Source: an uncultured Neglectibacter sp.
GTDB taxonomy: Bacteria; Bacillota; Clostridia; Oscillospirales; Acutalibacteraceae
Direction: 5' to 3'
Assembly: GCA_946554335.1 (NCBI GenBank)
Contig: CAMNSA010000003.1
Coordinates: 1 to 64,000, forward strand
DNA length: 64,000 nt
The translations under genes and the position numbers were made by a program. Within the stretch, counting starts at the first letter, position 1. Each line of letters starts with the position of its first letter. Below the pieces are notes generated by a model, which was not told the DNA's origin, did not search any database, and saw only the letters and a program-made list of their open reading frames with translations. Positions 1 through 8,532 of this stretch are shown here, piece by piece.

Positions 1-110
1 CAATTATTTATATAAATATTTTTTTTTTTATTTTTTTTTTTTTATTTAATTTTCCTTTTTTCGGCCGGGTGGCGCTCAACAATTTTTTTTTCGCCCCCCC
101 CCCCACGCCC
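1..110. other. Low-complexity window edge (poly-T and poly-C runs)
   Basis: The first 60 bases are almost only T and A with long T runs, and a run of about ten C follows near base 100. This contrasts sharply with the GC-rich sequence that begins at about 110. No gene or recognisable signal is present. It could be a natural AT-rich spacer downstream of the VOC gene, but homopolymers of this kind at a sequence end often mark poor-quality contig termini. Confidence 0.6.
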
Positions 111-128
111 TCTTTTCGCAAGCTTGTC

Positions 129-512
129 TTACAGATACTGATTGAACTCGATCTTTTCCTTGTTGGGACCCTCAATGGTGAAGAACTTGACGCCGTTGTC
201 CCAGAAGGGCAGGGTCTCCAGACCCTTGCTTACCACCTTGTAGCCCTTATCCAGAGCGATCTGATAGGCGGCTTCCGCGTCGGTGACCTCCAGGGCCAGA
301 TGGTCTATGGCGCCATAGGCCATTGCGGCCCGGTCGCCCACCTCAAAGGTCTCAAACATCACATTCTTCAGCTTCAGGAAAACGCACCTTCCGTTTGCCG
401 ACTGCCAGGCCACCTCAAACCCCAGGCCCTTGTAGAAGTCCAAAGTCTCCTGCAGATTCTTGGCGGGCAAGCCTACATGCTGATGCCCCAATACATACTC
501 CTTCAATTCCAT
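129..512 (-). CDS. VOC-family (glyoxalase/bleomycin-resistance fold) protein
   Basis: A protein of about 127 residues with the vicinal-oxygen-chelate layout. A first betaalphabeta unit begins with a metal-type His in GHQHVGLPAKN, a second begins at DHLALEV, and a late acidic strand reads EGPNKEKIEF. Such proteins are small metal-dependent lyases, isomerases or dioxygenases, and the substrate cannot be told from the sequence. The ORF track begins at a GTG that overlaps the murF stop, but the ATG at 512 is preceded by an AAGGAAG-type ribosome site and begins the fold cleanly, so I chose it. It is the last gene of the murE-pepC-murF group on this strand. Confidence 0.8.
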   Translation of the reverse strand: MELKEYVLGHQHVGLPAKNLQETLDFYKGLGFEVAWQSANGRCVFLKLKNVMFETFEVGDRAAMAYGAIDHLALEVTDAEAAYQIALDKGYKVVSKGLETLPFWDNGVKFFTIEGPNKEKIEFNQYL

Positions 513-544
513 TTTTCTTTCTTCCTTTCTTTTTTCTATTACGG

Positions 545-1900
545 TCACGCTTCCGCCTTCAGGCTGGAGACGATCTCGTCAGTTTTCATGCCCCGGGAGC
601 CCTTGACCAGTACTGCGTCTCCCGAAGAAAGTGCCAAGCGCAAAAATGACACGGCCTCCTCATTGGTGGAAAACCATTTCGCGCCTTCTCCGTAGCCCTT
701 TGCGGCCTCCCGCATCAGGGGACCAATGCAAAGGAGCAAATCGATGCCCTTCTCCTTCGCGTACTCGCCAATCTCCCAATGGCTTCTGAGGGCTTCCTCC
801 CCCAACTCCAGCATATCCGCCAAAACAGCTACTTTTTTACCCGAGGTCTTGCGGGAAACGAGAATATCCAGCGCGCCCTTCATGGAGTCGGGGCTGGCGT
901 TATAGCTGTCGTCAATAATGGTGATGCCGCCGCTCTCCAGGATTTCCTGGCGCATGGCGGGAGGCTTGTAGGCGGCAAGGGCCCTGGAGGTCTCCTCCAG
1001 AGGGATCCCCAGATACTTCGCTGCCGCCGCGGCGGCCAAAGCGTTTCTCACATGGTGCAGCCCGGGGGTGGGCACAAACATTTCAAGCTTTTCTCCGCCC
1101 TGGCCCCAGCAGGTGAAAAAGGTTCCCTTGTCAGCCTGCCTGAGCTCGGTGGCCTTCCAGTCGCAATGGGGCCCTAAACCAAAGGTGACCACCCTTTTCC
1201 CGCGGTACTCCTTTAAGGTGCAGAGAAGGTCGTCGTCTCCGTTCACAAAGAGAACGCCCTGCTCCGGCAGATGATCCGCAATATGCAGCTTTTCCGCCAT
1301 GATATTTTCCCGGCTCTTCAAATACTCGATATGGGAAATGCCGATATTGGTCACCACCGCGCAGGTGGGCTTTGACACCGCCGCAATGCGGGCCATTTCC
1401 CCGGGCATACTGACGCCCATTTCCACCACCGCGGCGGTATGCTCCTTTTTCAGCCCGCACACCGTAAGGGGAACACCCACCTGGCTGTTCTGATTCCCCG
1501 CTGTCTTCAGCACACGGAACCGAGCCTCCAGCGCCTGGGCGATCATCTCCTTCGAGGTGGTTTTTCCCACGCTGCCGGTGACGCCCACCACCGGTATGGA
1601 AAACTGGCTGCGGTAGTAGGCGGCCGCCTTTTGCAGCGCCTCCCGGCAGTCCTTCACCAGCACCAGCGGCCCCCTTGGGGAAGGCAGCTCGTGGTCTGTA
1701 AAGGAAGCCGCCGCCCCCTGTTCAAACACGGAATCAATGTAGATATGGGCGTCTGTCTTTTCTCCGCGGATAGGCACGAACATCATGCCCGGCCTGCTTT
1801 CCCGGCTGTCCGTGGAAAAGGAGGTCACCACTGCGTCTCCCTCCGAAGCGAGGAGCTTTCCCCCCGCGGCCTTTGCGATTTCTGAAAGCTTTAGTCTCAT
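545..1900 (-). CDS. murF: MurF, UDP-MurNAc-tripeptide--D-Ala-D-Ala ligase
   Basis: Cytoplasmic Mur ligase that adds D-alanyl-D-alanine to the UDP-MurNAc-tripeptide, the last cytoplasmic amino-acid step of peptidoglycan precursor synthesis. At 451 residues it has the usual family length. The N-terminal uridine-binding domain includes FSTDSRESRPGMMFV at about 28-42. The ATP P-loop GVTGSVGKTT lies at 106-115, and the central domain continues with VVTNIGISHIEYL. The C-terminal domain includes DDSYNASPDSMK and ends with VKGSRGMKTDEIV, both typical of MurF. It lies 31 bp downstream of pepC and on the same strand as murE, so a shared transcript is likely. Confidence 0.96.
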   Translation of the reverse strand: MRLKLSEIAKAAGGKLLASEGDAVVTSFSTDSRESRPGMMFVPIRGEKTDAHIYIDSVFEQGAAASFTDHELPSPRGPLVLVKDCREALQKAAAYYRSQFSIPVVGVTGSVGKTTSKEMIAQALEARFRVLKTAGNQNSQVGVPLTVCGLKKEHTAAVVEMGVSMPGEMARIAAVSKPTCAVVTNIGISHIEYLKSRENIMAEKLHIADHLPEQGVLFVNGDDDLLCTLKEYRGKRVVTFGLGPHCDWKATELRQADKGTFFTCWGQGGEKLEMFVPTPGLHHVRNALAAAAAAKYLGIPLEETSRALAAYKPPAMRQEILESGGITIIDDSYNASPDSMKGALDILVSRKTSGKKVAVLADMLELGEEALRSHWEIGEYAKEKGIDLLLCIGPLMREAAKGYGEGAKWFSTNEEAVSFLRLALSSGDAVLVKGSRGMKTDEIVSSLKAEA

Positions 1901-1931
1901 GAAAGGCGCTTCCTTTCTTCAAGGAATCTCT

Positions 1932-3260
1932 TTAAGCCAGCGACCCCATGGGATCCCAGGGCTCCAGGACAATGGGATCCTGCTCCCACTCCTGCCGCTG
2001 CTTTTCTGTGAGATATTTCTTATGTACCACGACCTGATAGGCGTACTCCGAGAACCAATCGTCGCTCATCACATAATAGCCCTCGTTGCCGGCGTCTTTT
2101 CCCCAGCTGTTTTCCACTCTCCAGCGGGTGGGCTTGCCGTTTTCGTCCAGGTTCACGCCCTGGAACACCATGGCGTGGGTCATCAGGCTGTCGCCGTAAT
2201 CCAGACGCTGGGCCTTCGTAAGGGTAAACTCTGTTCCGAACAGCTCGCCGGCCTGAAGCACTTTGAGGTCCATCACGCCGGTGTCCCGAACGGAGCACTG
2301 CCCCACATCGCAGCCGAACCAGACGGGGCTTCCGTCCTGGAGCTGGGCGATGGCCGCCTGCTTGAGCTCTTCCACGGGGAGGTTCAGGTACTTCACGATC
2401 CTTCCCTCCTTTACATTCCCCAGCATCTTTACCGTGTAGGTCCTGTGATAGGGCTTGTCGGCGGTAGGGGCGTTGATAAGGCTGATATAGTTTTCCAGAT
2501 CCCAGCCCACATACTTTTGGAAAAACTCCTTGCCGGTGAGGTTCTCATCCCGGTGGAACCCGCTCTTTTGAGAGCGCACCTCAAAGGTGAAGGTCTCGGG
2601 AGGAGTGCCTAAAGCGATGCACAGCATATTGTAAATGGTGCGAAGCATCTCTTCCTTCTTCCCCCGCAGATCGGTTTCTCCCTTTGCCTTGGCCTCTCTG
2701 AGCACGCAGGCAAACTCCCGAAGCTTCTTGGTCATATAGCGGTCGATCTCCCGGGTGGCGGAGGAGGCGGCTGTCTCGGGCATCGCGTCCTTGGGCACCA
2801 CTCCGTATTTCTCCACCAGGCAGCAGAGCATATCCCACTGCCCGCCGTCTCCCAGCGGATCCTTCAGAAGGTGGGCGATCAGCCGGCCTTCTGTGGGTTC
2901 GTCCAGCGTTTCCAGAATATTTTCCAGGAAATAGTTGGACTTCTCCAGCTTGTCGTAAAAGAGAAGATAGTTCTGAGAAAGCTCGAAGGTATCCAGATCC
3001 AGCTTCTTCATCACCTCAAAGCGCATGGTGTTCAAGGCGGCAAACATCCAGCACCGTCCGGACTGCTTCTGATTGGTGATTTTCCCCGGCTTCAGGGAAA
3101 CGGAGAACTCATGCCGGTTCTCCCGCACGGCCTCCTGATCTACGGCGGATTTGTTGACTCCGTTTTCGGAGACCGCCCGCTGGGCGATCCGCTTGGCAGG
3201 ATCCTTTGCGAACGCCGTTTCATACTCCTCCAAAAGCTCTTTGGTCACATACTGTTCCAT
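1932..3260 (-). CDS. pepC: Aminopeptidase C (bleomycin hydrolase family, peptidase C1B)
   Basis: Cytoplasmic cysteine aminopeptidase of the PepC/bleomycin hydrolase family, which trims N-terminal residues from peptides in a self-compartmentalised hexamer. The papain-type catalytic residues are visible: Cys70 in QSGRCWMFA, His362 in THAMVFQGV and Asn384 in ENSWG. The family oxyanion Gln is in the TNQKQSGRC stretch. The length of 442 residues is normal. There is no signal peptide. It lies between murE and murF with gaps of 31 and 47 bp, an unusual neighbour for a peptidase. It might salvage amino acids, but the position may be incidental. Confidence 0.94.
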   Translation of the reverse strand: MEQYVTKELLEEYETAFAKDPAKRIAQRAVSENGVNKSAVDQEAVRENRHEFSVSLKPGKITNQKQSGRCWMFAALNTMRFEVMKKLDLDTFELSQNYLLFYDKLEKSNYFLENILETLDEPTEGRLIAHLLKDPLGDGGQWDMLCCLVEKYGVVPKDAMPETAASSATREIDRYMTKKLREFACVLREAKAKGETDLRGKKEEMLRTIYNMLCIALGTPPETFTFEVRSQKSGFHRDENLTGKEFFQKYVGWDLENYISLINAPTADKPYHRTYTVKMLGNVKEGRIVKYLNLPVEELKQAAIAQLQDGSPVWFGCDVGQCSVRDTGVMDLKVLQAGELFGTEFTLTKAQRLDYGDSLMTHAMVFQGVNLDENGKPTRWRVENSWGKDAGNEGYYVMSDDWFSEYAYQVVVHKKYLTEKQRQEWEQDPIVLEPWDPMGSLA

Positions 3261-3307
3261 TTTCCTTCACCCATTCCTTTCCATGGTTTTTTCTATAGCT
3301 CGAAAAA

Positions 3308-4771
3308 TCAGTTTGTTTTTTCCAGCTCCTCGATCAGCTCCCGGATGACCACCCGCTCGTCAAAAGGATATTTCTTTCCCTCGATCTCCTGATAATCCTC
3401 ATGCCCCTTCCCGGCCAGCACCACGATATCGCCTTTTTCGGCGTTTGTAAGGCACCAGCGGATGGCTTCCCGCCGGTCCGGAATCTCCAGATATTTTCCA
3501 TTCGTCTTTCTCATGCCGGTCTTGATGTCCTCTATGATATCCAGCACATTTTCAAACCGGGAATTGTCCGCCGTAATCACGGACAGATCCGCAAGCCTTC
3601 CGCTGACCTCACCCATTTCATACCGGCGCACCTTGGGCCGGTTCCCGCCCGCGCCGAACAGACAGATGAGCCTTTTGGGATGATACTCCCGAAGGGTAGT
3701 GAGCAGGCTTTCCATGCTCAGGGCGTTGTGGGCGTAATCCAGCAGCAGAGAGAATTCTCCCGGCGCCGGTACCGGCTCCATCCGTCCCCTGACCTTTGCG
3801 GAGTAAAGGCCCTTCAGCATCGCTTCTTTCTCGATTCCAAGCACCTGACAGCAGGCCATGGCCGCCAGGGCGTTATAGGCGTTGAATTTTCCGGGGATCC
3901 CCACCTTCACTTGGGCTTTCACCGCGCCCTTCGTCTCAAACTCCACTCCCAGGACTCCCGGCTCGGAGAGGCGGCGGCAGTTTTCCCCCATGACCCAGGC
4001 GTCCTTTTCAAAGCCATAGGTGAGCACCTCGCAGGTGTGCCCCTCTAAAAGCGCCTGTACGCTGGGGTCGTCACGATTGACCACACCCACTTTGCACAGG
4101 GAGAAAAGCTTTGCTTTGCTTTCCAGATACTCCTGCATATCCTTGTGCTCGACGCCGCCGATATGATCCTCCGAAAAATTGGTGAACACGCCTACCTCAA
4201 AGGAAAATCCGTAGACCCGGTAATCCTTCAGGCCGATGGAGGAGGCCTCCATCACGCAGTATTCGCAGCCCTCATCAGCCATTTTCCTGAGGTACTTCTG
4301 CACCTCATAGCTGATGGGCGTGGTATTGTCCGTAGGAATGAGCGTGCCGCCGATCAGCACGCCGATGGTGCCGATCACTCCGGTTTTATGGCCCGCGCTC
4401 TGTAAAATGGAGCGCACCATATAGGCAGTGGTAGTTTTTCCTTTCGTGCCGGTGATCCCGATCACCTTGATGTCTTTTTGGGCAGGCTCGCCGAAAAAGG
4501 CCGCGCTTAAAAGAGCCAGGGCCTTTTTGGTATCCTCTGTCAAGAATACCTGCGCGCCCCCCGCCTCTACCGGCTTTTGAGCTACCACTGCCGCCGCCCC
4601 GGCCTTTACTGCCTGGGCGGCATACTGATGGCCGTCTGAAGAGGCGCCTGCAATACACACAAAAAGGCACCCGGGCTTTGCCTTGCGGGAATCGTAGACC
4701 ACATCGGTGATCTCTGCCTCCGAAAAGCCCTCCCGGATGTCCAGCGAGCCGAGCAAGACTGACAGCTTCAT
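3308..4771 (-). CDS. murE: MurE, UDP-MurNAc-dipeptide--amino acid ligase
   Basis: Cytoplasmic Mur ligase that adds the third stem-peptide residue to UDP-MurNAc-L-Ala-D-Glu. The P-loop GITGTKGKTTTAY lies at about 105-117 and the C-terminal AGKGHEDYQ motif is present. I set the start at the ATG at 4771, after AAAGGTGG; the longer ORF only adds an unlikely N-terminal extension. It is 487 residues long. The loop that reads DNPR in the classic meso-diaminopimelate enzymes reads DNSRFE here. The Asp, Asn and Arg are kept, which favours diaminopimelate over lysine, but the Pro-to-Ser change leaves the substrate unproven. Confidence 0.95.
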   Translation of the reverse strand: MKLSVLLGSLDIREGFSEAEITDVVYDSRKAKPGCLFVCIAGASSDGHQYAAQAVKAGAAAVVAQKPVEAGGAQVFLTEDTKKALALLSAAFFGEPAQKDIKVIGITGTKGKTTTAYMVRSILQSAGHKTGVIGTIGVLIGGTLIPTDNTTPISYEVQKYLRKMADEGCEYCVMEASSIGLKDYRVYGFSFEVGVFTNFSEDHIGGVEHKDMQEYLESKAKLFSLCKVGVVNRDDPSVQALLEGHTCEVLTYGFEKDAWVMGENCRRLSEPGVLGVEFETKGAVKAQVKVGIPGKFNAYNALAAMACCQVLGIEKEAMLKGLYSAKVRGRMEPVPAPGEFSLLLDYAHNALSMESLLTTLREYHPKRLICLFGAGGNRPKVRRYEMGEVSGRLADLSVITADNSRFENVLDIIEDIKTGMRKTNGKYLEIPDRREAIRWCLTNAEKGDIVVLAGKGHEDYQEIEGKKYPFDERVVIRELIEELEKTN

Positions 4772-4858
4772 TCCTTGTAAACCACCTTTCCAAAGGGCCG
4801 AATCAGTGTCTTTCATAATACTCTTTTCCGCTCCCGTTGTCAAACGGGAGAAAGCCTT

Positions 4859-5509
4859 CTAAAGGAACCACACCCCGGCGGAAAGCAGATACAGAGCGCC
4901 CCAGTAAAGAAGCATGATCGGCTTCTGGATGTGGGAGTATCCGCCGGAAAGCTGATCCTTTGCCACCATCAGGTCGGAGATAAAGAAGCACAGCGCCCCC
5001 AACGCCACCGGCACATAGCTCCAGCCCAGCATAAAGGGGAGCGGAAGGGCGATCGCCAGCGTGGCGCACAGGATGGCAGGATAGAGTAAAAAGGGCAGCA
5101 GCAAACCCCTGAGCCCGGGCAGCTCCCGGCGAAACAGCAGGGCTGTCAGGGCGTAGGAAACCACCCACAGTACGAGGCTCCACACCGTAGGGGAAGCCAT
5201 ACCGAACAGCCAGACAAGAAGGCAGATATGCCCCGCCCCGAACAGCAGCATCCCCAAGATAAACTGGATCTCCAAAAGGGCGTCCGCCGCTGTACACAGC
5301 AGGAAGAACCAGAACACCGGCTGGAGGAAGGGGGGCTGGCCGCAAAGGTGCAGCGCAATACCACAGCTGCCTGCCGCCAGAAAGCTTCCCGCGCATTTGG
5401 CGATCAGGCTTTGCCTCATCAGCTCCCGCTTTCCTCTGAGAATAAAATAGAGCGCATAGCAGCATACCCACAAAGGCAGCGCGACACAAGAATAGACACC
5501 CAGGCTCAT
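4859..5509 (-). CDS. YhhN/TMEM86-like integral membrane protein (lysoplasmalogenase family)
   Basis: About 216 residues, almost all hydrophobic, with some seven or eight predicted membrane segments. The late region GALCFFISDLMVAKDQ followed by a tyrosine-rich last helix (LLYWGALYLLS) is the pattern of the YhhN/TMEM86 family. Characterised members hydrolyse the vinyl-ether bond of lysoplasmalogens. Many clostridia make plasmalogens, so the activity would be plausible, but it is inference. The ATG at 5509 follows GGAGGAAGGG and is preferred over the upstream ORF start at 5557. A TGTTATAAT extended -10 box lies just upstream. Confidence 0.75.
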   Translation of the reverse strand: MSLGVYSCVALPLWVCCYALYFILRGKRELMRQSLIAKCAGSFLAAGSCGIALHLCGQPPFLQPVFWFFLLCTAADALLEIQFILGMLLFGAGHICLLVWLFGMASPTVWSLVLWVVSYALTALLFRRELPGLRGLLLPFLLYPAILCATLAIALPLPFMLGWSYVPVALGALCFFISDLMVAKDQLSGGYSHIQKPIMLLYWGALYLLSAGVWFL

Positions 5510-5530
5510 GTTCCCTTCCTCCTTTTCTCC

Positions 5531-5539
5531 ATTATAACA
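5531..5539 (-). promoter_or_regulatory. Extended -10 element of the YhhN-like gene
   Basis: On the minus strand the sequence TGTTATAAT matches an extended -10 box, with only about 20 bases to the ATG at 5509. No good -35 hexamer is present, as is usual for extended -10 promoters. The 5' leader would be very short. Confidence 0.5.
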
Positions 5540-5665
5540 GATAGGAGAAAAAAACATACCGTTTTGGGAAAATTCCCTTCCTCTTTTTTCGCCGCGCTTT
5601 CGCCGCGGAGAAAAGAGATTCTTCCCCTTTCCCGAAAAAACGCTCTTTTCCCCGGAAAAAAATTG

Positions 5666-5674
5666 TGCTATACT
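5666..5674 (+). promoter_or_regulatory. Possible extended -10 promoter of the glycosyltransferase gene
   Basis: The plus strand reads TGCTATACT about 100 bases before the glycosyltransferase start codon, a TGn-extended -10 box. The upstream DNA is rich in A and T tracts but has no clear -35 hexamer. This is the only good candidate in the 263-bp divergent spacer for this direction. Confidence 0.4.
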
Positions 5675-5772
5675 GTCGCTGGAACTATCATTTGGTCAGG
5701 AGCGGCCAGAAAGGGGACCCTTTCAGTTCCTCCTTTTGGCAGAGGCTCCTTTTTCATAGGAGGCACGCAAAG

Positions 5773-6885
5773 ATGAAGGTGCTGATTTTATCCTGCAACA
5801 CCGGCCAGGGCCACAATTCCGCAGCGCTGGCTGTGGAAGAGGCTCTCCGGCTTCAGGGGGCGGAGTGTACCGTCCGGGACGCCCTCACCCTTTCCGGGAA
5901 AAACACCTCAAAATATGCGGAAAACATCTATGTTTCCATCACCACTCATATCCCTGCCGCTTTCGGCGGCATCTACCATTTGGGGTCTTTTATCAGCAAC
6001 AGCCGGGTAAAATCTCCCGTCTATTGGGCAAACACCCGCTATGCCCAGATCCTGGGGGACTATGTGAAAAACGGCGGCTTTGACGCGGTGGTCTGCTCCC
6101 ACCTTTTCCCGGCGGAAGCCCTCACCTGTCTGCGCAGGAAAGGGCTGCTTTCCGTTAAGACCTACGCCGTGGCGACGGACTATACCTGCATTCCCTTCTG
6201 GGAGGAAACGGAGCTGGACTACTATTTCCTTCCCCACAGGGATCTGAAAGGGGAATTCGTGAAAAAGAAGATCCCGGAGAAAAAACTGCTCTGTACCGGG
6301 ATCCCGGTTTCCCAGCGCAGTATGCACCCCAGCTCCAGGGAGGAGGCCCGCAGCCGCCTGGGACTGCCTTCGGAAAAGACGATCTTTCTGGTTATGACCG
6401 GCAGCATGGGATTCGGAGATATTTCCTCCTTTACGCTGGATCTGCTTTTAAACTGCCCCATGGGCTCTCTCATTTTGATCCTCACCGGGCGAAACACACC
6501 CCTGAAAAACAGGATCGACCACGACTTCTCCGGGGAAAGCCGGGTACGCACCATCCCATTTACCACGGACGCTCCCCTCTATATCGACGCCTGTGATGTG
6601 CTGCTCACAAAGCCGGGCGGGCTGACCAGCACGGAAGCGGCCGTGCAGAACGCCCCTCTGGTGCACACCAGGCCCATCCCCGGATGTGAGACGGCCAACG
6701 CGCTGTTTTTCGCCTCCCACGGCCTGTCCCTCTTTGAGCGAGATCCCAAAAAGGCCGCGCAGGCGGCGGCGAGGCTCGCACAGGACACGGAGCTTCGAAG
6801 AAAGATGAAGCTCTGCCAGAGAAATGAGATCAATCCCCGGGCCGCGGACGATATTGCCTCCTTCCTTCTGGAAGCGTCCCGCTGA
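5773..6885 (+). CDS. MGDG synthase/UgtP-like diacylglycerol glycosyltransferase (GT28-type)
   Basis: A 370-residue GT-B glycosyltransferase related to monogalactosyldiacylglycerol synthase and Bacillus UgtP. These move a sugar from a UDP-sugar to diacylglycerol at the inner face of the membrane, giving glycolipids and sometimes the lipid anchor of lipoteichoic acid. The N-terminus MKVLILSCNTGQGHNSAA holds the family's glycine/His acceptor motif. The C-terminal nucleotide-binding part has LLTKPGGLTSTEAA and PIPGCETANA. The ATG at 5773 follows AGGAGG; the upstream part of the ORF is non-coding leader. A PlsY-like gene follows 34 bp later, so both probably act in membrane lipid synthesis. Confidence 0.88.
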   Translation: MKVLILSCNTGQGHNSAALAVEEALRLQGAECTVRDALTLSGKNTSKYAENIYVSITTHIPAAFGGIYHLGSFISNSRVKSPVYWANTRYAQILGDYVKNGGFDAVVCSHLFPAEALTCLRRKGLLSVKTYAVATDYTCIPFWEETELDYYFLPHRDLKGEFVKKKIPEKKLLCTGIPVSQRSMHPSSREEARSRLGLPSEKTIFLVMTGSMGFGDISSFTLDLLLNCPMGSLILILTGRNTPLKNRIDHDFSGESRVRTIPFTTDAPLYIDACDVLLTKPGGLTSTEAAVQNAPLVHTRPIPGCETANALFFASHGLSLFERDPKKAAQAAARLAQDTELRRKMKLCQRNEINPRAADDIASFLLEASR

Positions 6886-6919
6886 CCCAATCTTTACTTG
6901 AAACCGGGAGGGTTTCACC

Positions 6920-7570
6920 ATGATCTATCCCTATCTGCTCTTTTCTCTCGTCGGCTTTCTGCTGGGCGGAATTTTTTTCAGCTACTATCTGCCTCTGTTC
7001 CTGAAGGGCGTGGATATCTGCGCCCTGAGCCGCGACCATAACCCAGGCGCCATGAACGCCTTTCACTACGGCGGCGTCCCGGTGGGGATCCTCTGCCTGG
7101 CGTGCGATCTGCTCAAGGGCTTTCTCCCCGTGTTTTTTGCCATGCGCGCTCTGAATGTGCGAAGCTCCTGGTTTGCTCTGGTCATTGCCGCTCCCGCCGC
7201 CGGACATGCTTTTGCCCCCTTTTCCCGTCGCGGCGGATCCCGCCACAGCGGGGGGAAAGCCATTGCCGTCTCCTTTGGCGCTCTTCTGGGGCTGCTTCCC
7301 GCAAGCTTTCTGGTTTTCCTGCTGGCGGCCTTCTACCTTTTCTTCTCCCTTGTCTGGATCATCCGCCCCCACGAGCGCCGCACCGTTGTGACCTTCTCTC
7401 TGTTCGCCGCCTGTGCTCTGGGCGCGGCCTTTTACACCGGAGGCTGGTCCTTCTCTTTAGGGGCCCTTCTGCTGTCCTTTGTGGTGGTGTGCAAAAACCT
7501 GCGGGACGCCCAGCTTCCCGGCCTTTGGCCCAGAAAAGAAAAAGAGGAATTACAGCCTGAGCACCGCTGA
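6920..7570 (+). CDS. Divergent PlsY-like glycerol-3-phosphate acyltransferase family membrane protein
   Basis: 216 residues with several membrane segments and a recognisable PlsY skeleton: HNPGAMNAF (the GNxGATN region), DLLKG (the DxxKG site) and GHAFAPF followed by GGKAIAVSFG (the GHxxPxF/GGKG site). PlsY enzymes acylate glycerol-3-phosphate from acyl-phosphate to start phospholipid synthesis. Several signature residues differ here, and RRGGSRHS is inserted before the GGK motif, so it may be a paralogue with another acceptor. It follows the glycolipid glycosyltransferase gene and ends at a terminator shared with the converging phosphorylase gene. Confidence 0.75.
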   Translation: MIYPYLLFSLVGFLLGGIFFSYYLPLFLKGVDICALSRDHNPGAMNAFHYGGVPVGILCLACDLLKGFLPVFFAMRALNVRSSWFALVIAAPAAGHAFAPFSRRGGSRHSGGKAIAVSFGALLGLLPASFLVFLLAAFYLFFSLVWIIRPHERRTVVTFSLFAACALGAAFYTGGWSFSLGALLLSFVVVCKNLRDAQLPGLWPRKEKEELQPEHR

Positions 7571-7615
7571 CCAAACATTTATTTTACCGCTCTTACCTGT
7601 TTCCTCACCACAGAT

Positions 7616-7648
7616 AAAGGGGACTGATGCAAGGCATCAGTCCCTTTC
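7616..7648. terminator. Bidirectional terminator between plsY-like and purine phosphorylase genes
   Basis: A near-perfect hairpin with arms GGACTGATGC and GCATCAGTCC around an AAG loop, extended by AAAG/CTTT pairs. It lies between two converging genes and overlaps the last codons and stop of the minus-strand phosphorylase gene. Confidence 0.8.
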
Positions 7649-8476
7649 TTCCTTTCCCAACTTTTTCAAAAGCGCGCAAAGCAGGCTTTGAAAGCTCTGG
7701 GCCGTTTTTCGGGCAGTTTCTCCCACCTCTTCATGAGAAAGAGGCTTTTTACTGAGCCCTGCTGCCAGATTGGTGATACAGCTGACGCCGCAGACCTCCA
7801 TCCCCAGGTGTCCGGCGGCGATGGCCTCGCAGGCCGTGCTCATCCCCACCGCGTCTGCCCCCAGAGCGGCAAAAGCCCGGATCTCCGCCGGCGTTTCGTA
7901 CTGCGGCCCCTTGACCTGTAAATACACACCCTCCCGAAGGGGGACTCCCGCTTCCAGGGCTGCTTCCCGGCAAAGAGCACGAAGGCGCTTGGAATACGCC
8001 TCGCTCATATCGGGGAACCGGGGGCCAAACCGAGGCTCGTTGGGGCCGATGAGCGGAGAGGACACGAGAAAGCTCAGATGATCTGTGAGCAGCATCAGGT
8101 CTCCCGGAGAAAGGGCGGGGGAGATCCCGCCCGCCGCATTGGTGAGGATCAGACGCTTCGCCCCCAGAGCGTGCATGACCCTCACCGGCAGCACCACCTG
8201 TTCCATGGAATAGCCCTCATAAAAATGGACTCTGCCCTGCATCACGATCACGGGCTCTCCCTCCAGAAAGCCCAGCACAAACCGGCCCTCATGTCCGCTT
8301 ACCGTGGAGACGGGAAACCCGGGAAGCTCCTGATAGCTGACGGCTTGCGGGGAAGTTACCCGCCTTGCGAGCTCTCCCAGCCCTGACCCCAAGATCAGCG
8401 CTGTGCGGGGGGTCAGGTCCGTCCTCTCCCGAATTTTCTCCACGCATTGATTTGCTGTTTCCCAGCCGCTTTCCAT
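7637..8476 (-). CDS. Purine nucleoside phosphorylase (type I trimeric PNP)
   Basis: Cytoplasmic enzyme that splits purine nucleosides with phosphate to the free base and (deoxy)ribose-1-phosphate for salvage. The PNP motifs run in order: ILGSGLGELA for phosphate binding, GHEGRFVLG, LILTNAAGGI, and VGMSTACEAIAAGHLGMEV at the base site. The length of 279 residues fits the trimeric family (PunA/XapA type). The ATG at 8476 follows AAAGGGGC, while the longer ORF start at 8539 runs into the spacer towards eno. It lies just downstream of eno on the same strand. Confidence 0.93.
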   Translation of the reverse strand: MESGWETANQCVEKIRERTDLTPRTALILGSGLGELARRVTSPQAVSYQELPGFPVSTVSGHEGRFVLGFLEGEPVIVMQGRVHFYEGYSMEQVVLPVRVMHALGAKRLILTNAAGGISPALSPGDLMLLTDHLSFLVSSPLIGPNEPRFGPRFPDMSEAYSKRLRALCREAALEAGVPLREGVYLQVKGPQYETPAEIRAFAALGADAVGMSTACEAIAAGHLGMEVCGVSCITNLAAGLSKKPLSHEEVGETARKTAQSFQSLLCALLKKLGKEERD

Positions 8477-8532
8477 AAGGCTTGCCCCTTTCCCATGGTT
8501 TTGCTTTATTTTATCGGGAAAGGGAATGGCTG

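Noticed and set aside
4803-5489. 228-residue minus-strand ORF overlapping the YhhN-like gene
   Set aside because: Arg/Pro-rich alternative frame; the YhhN-like frame has membrane helices and a ribosome site.
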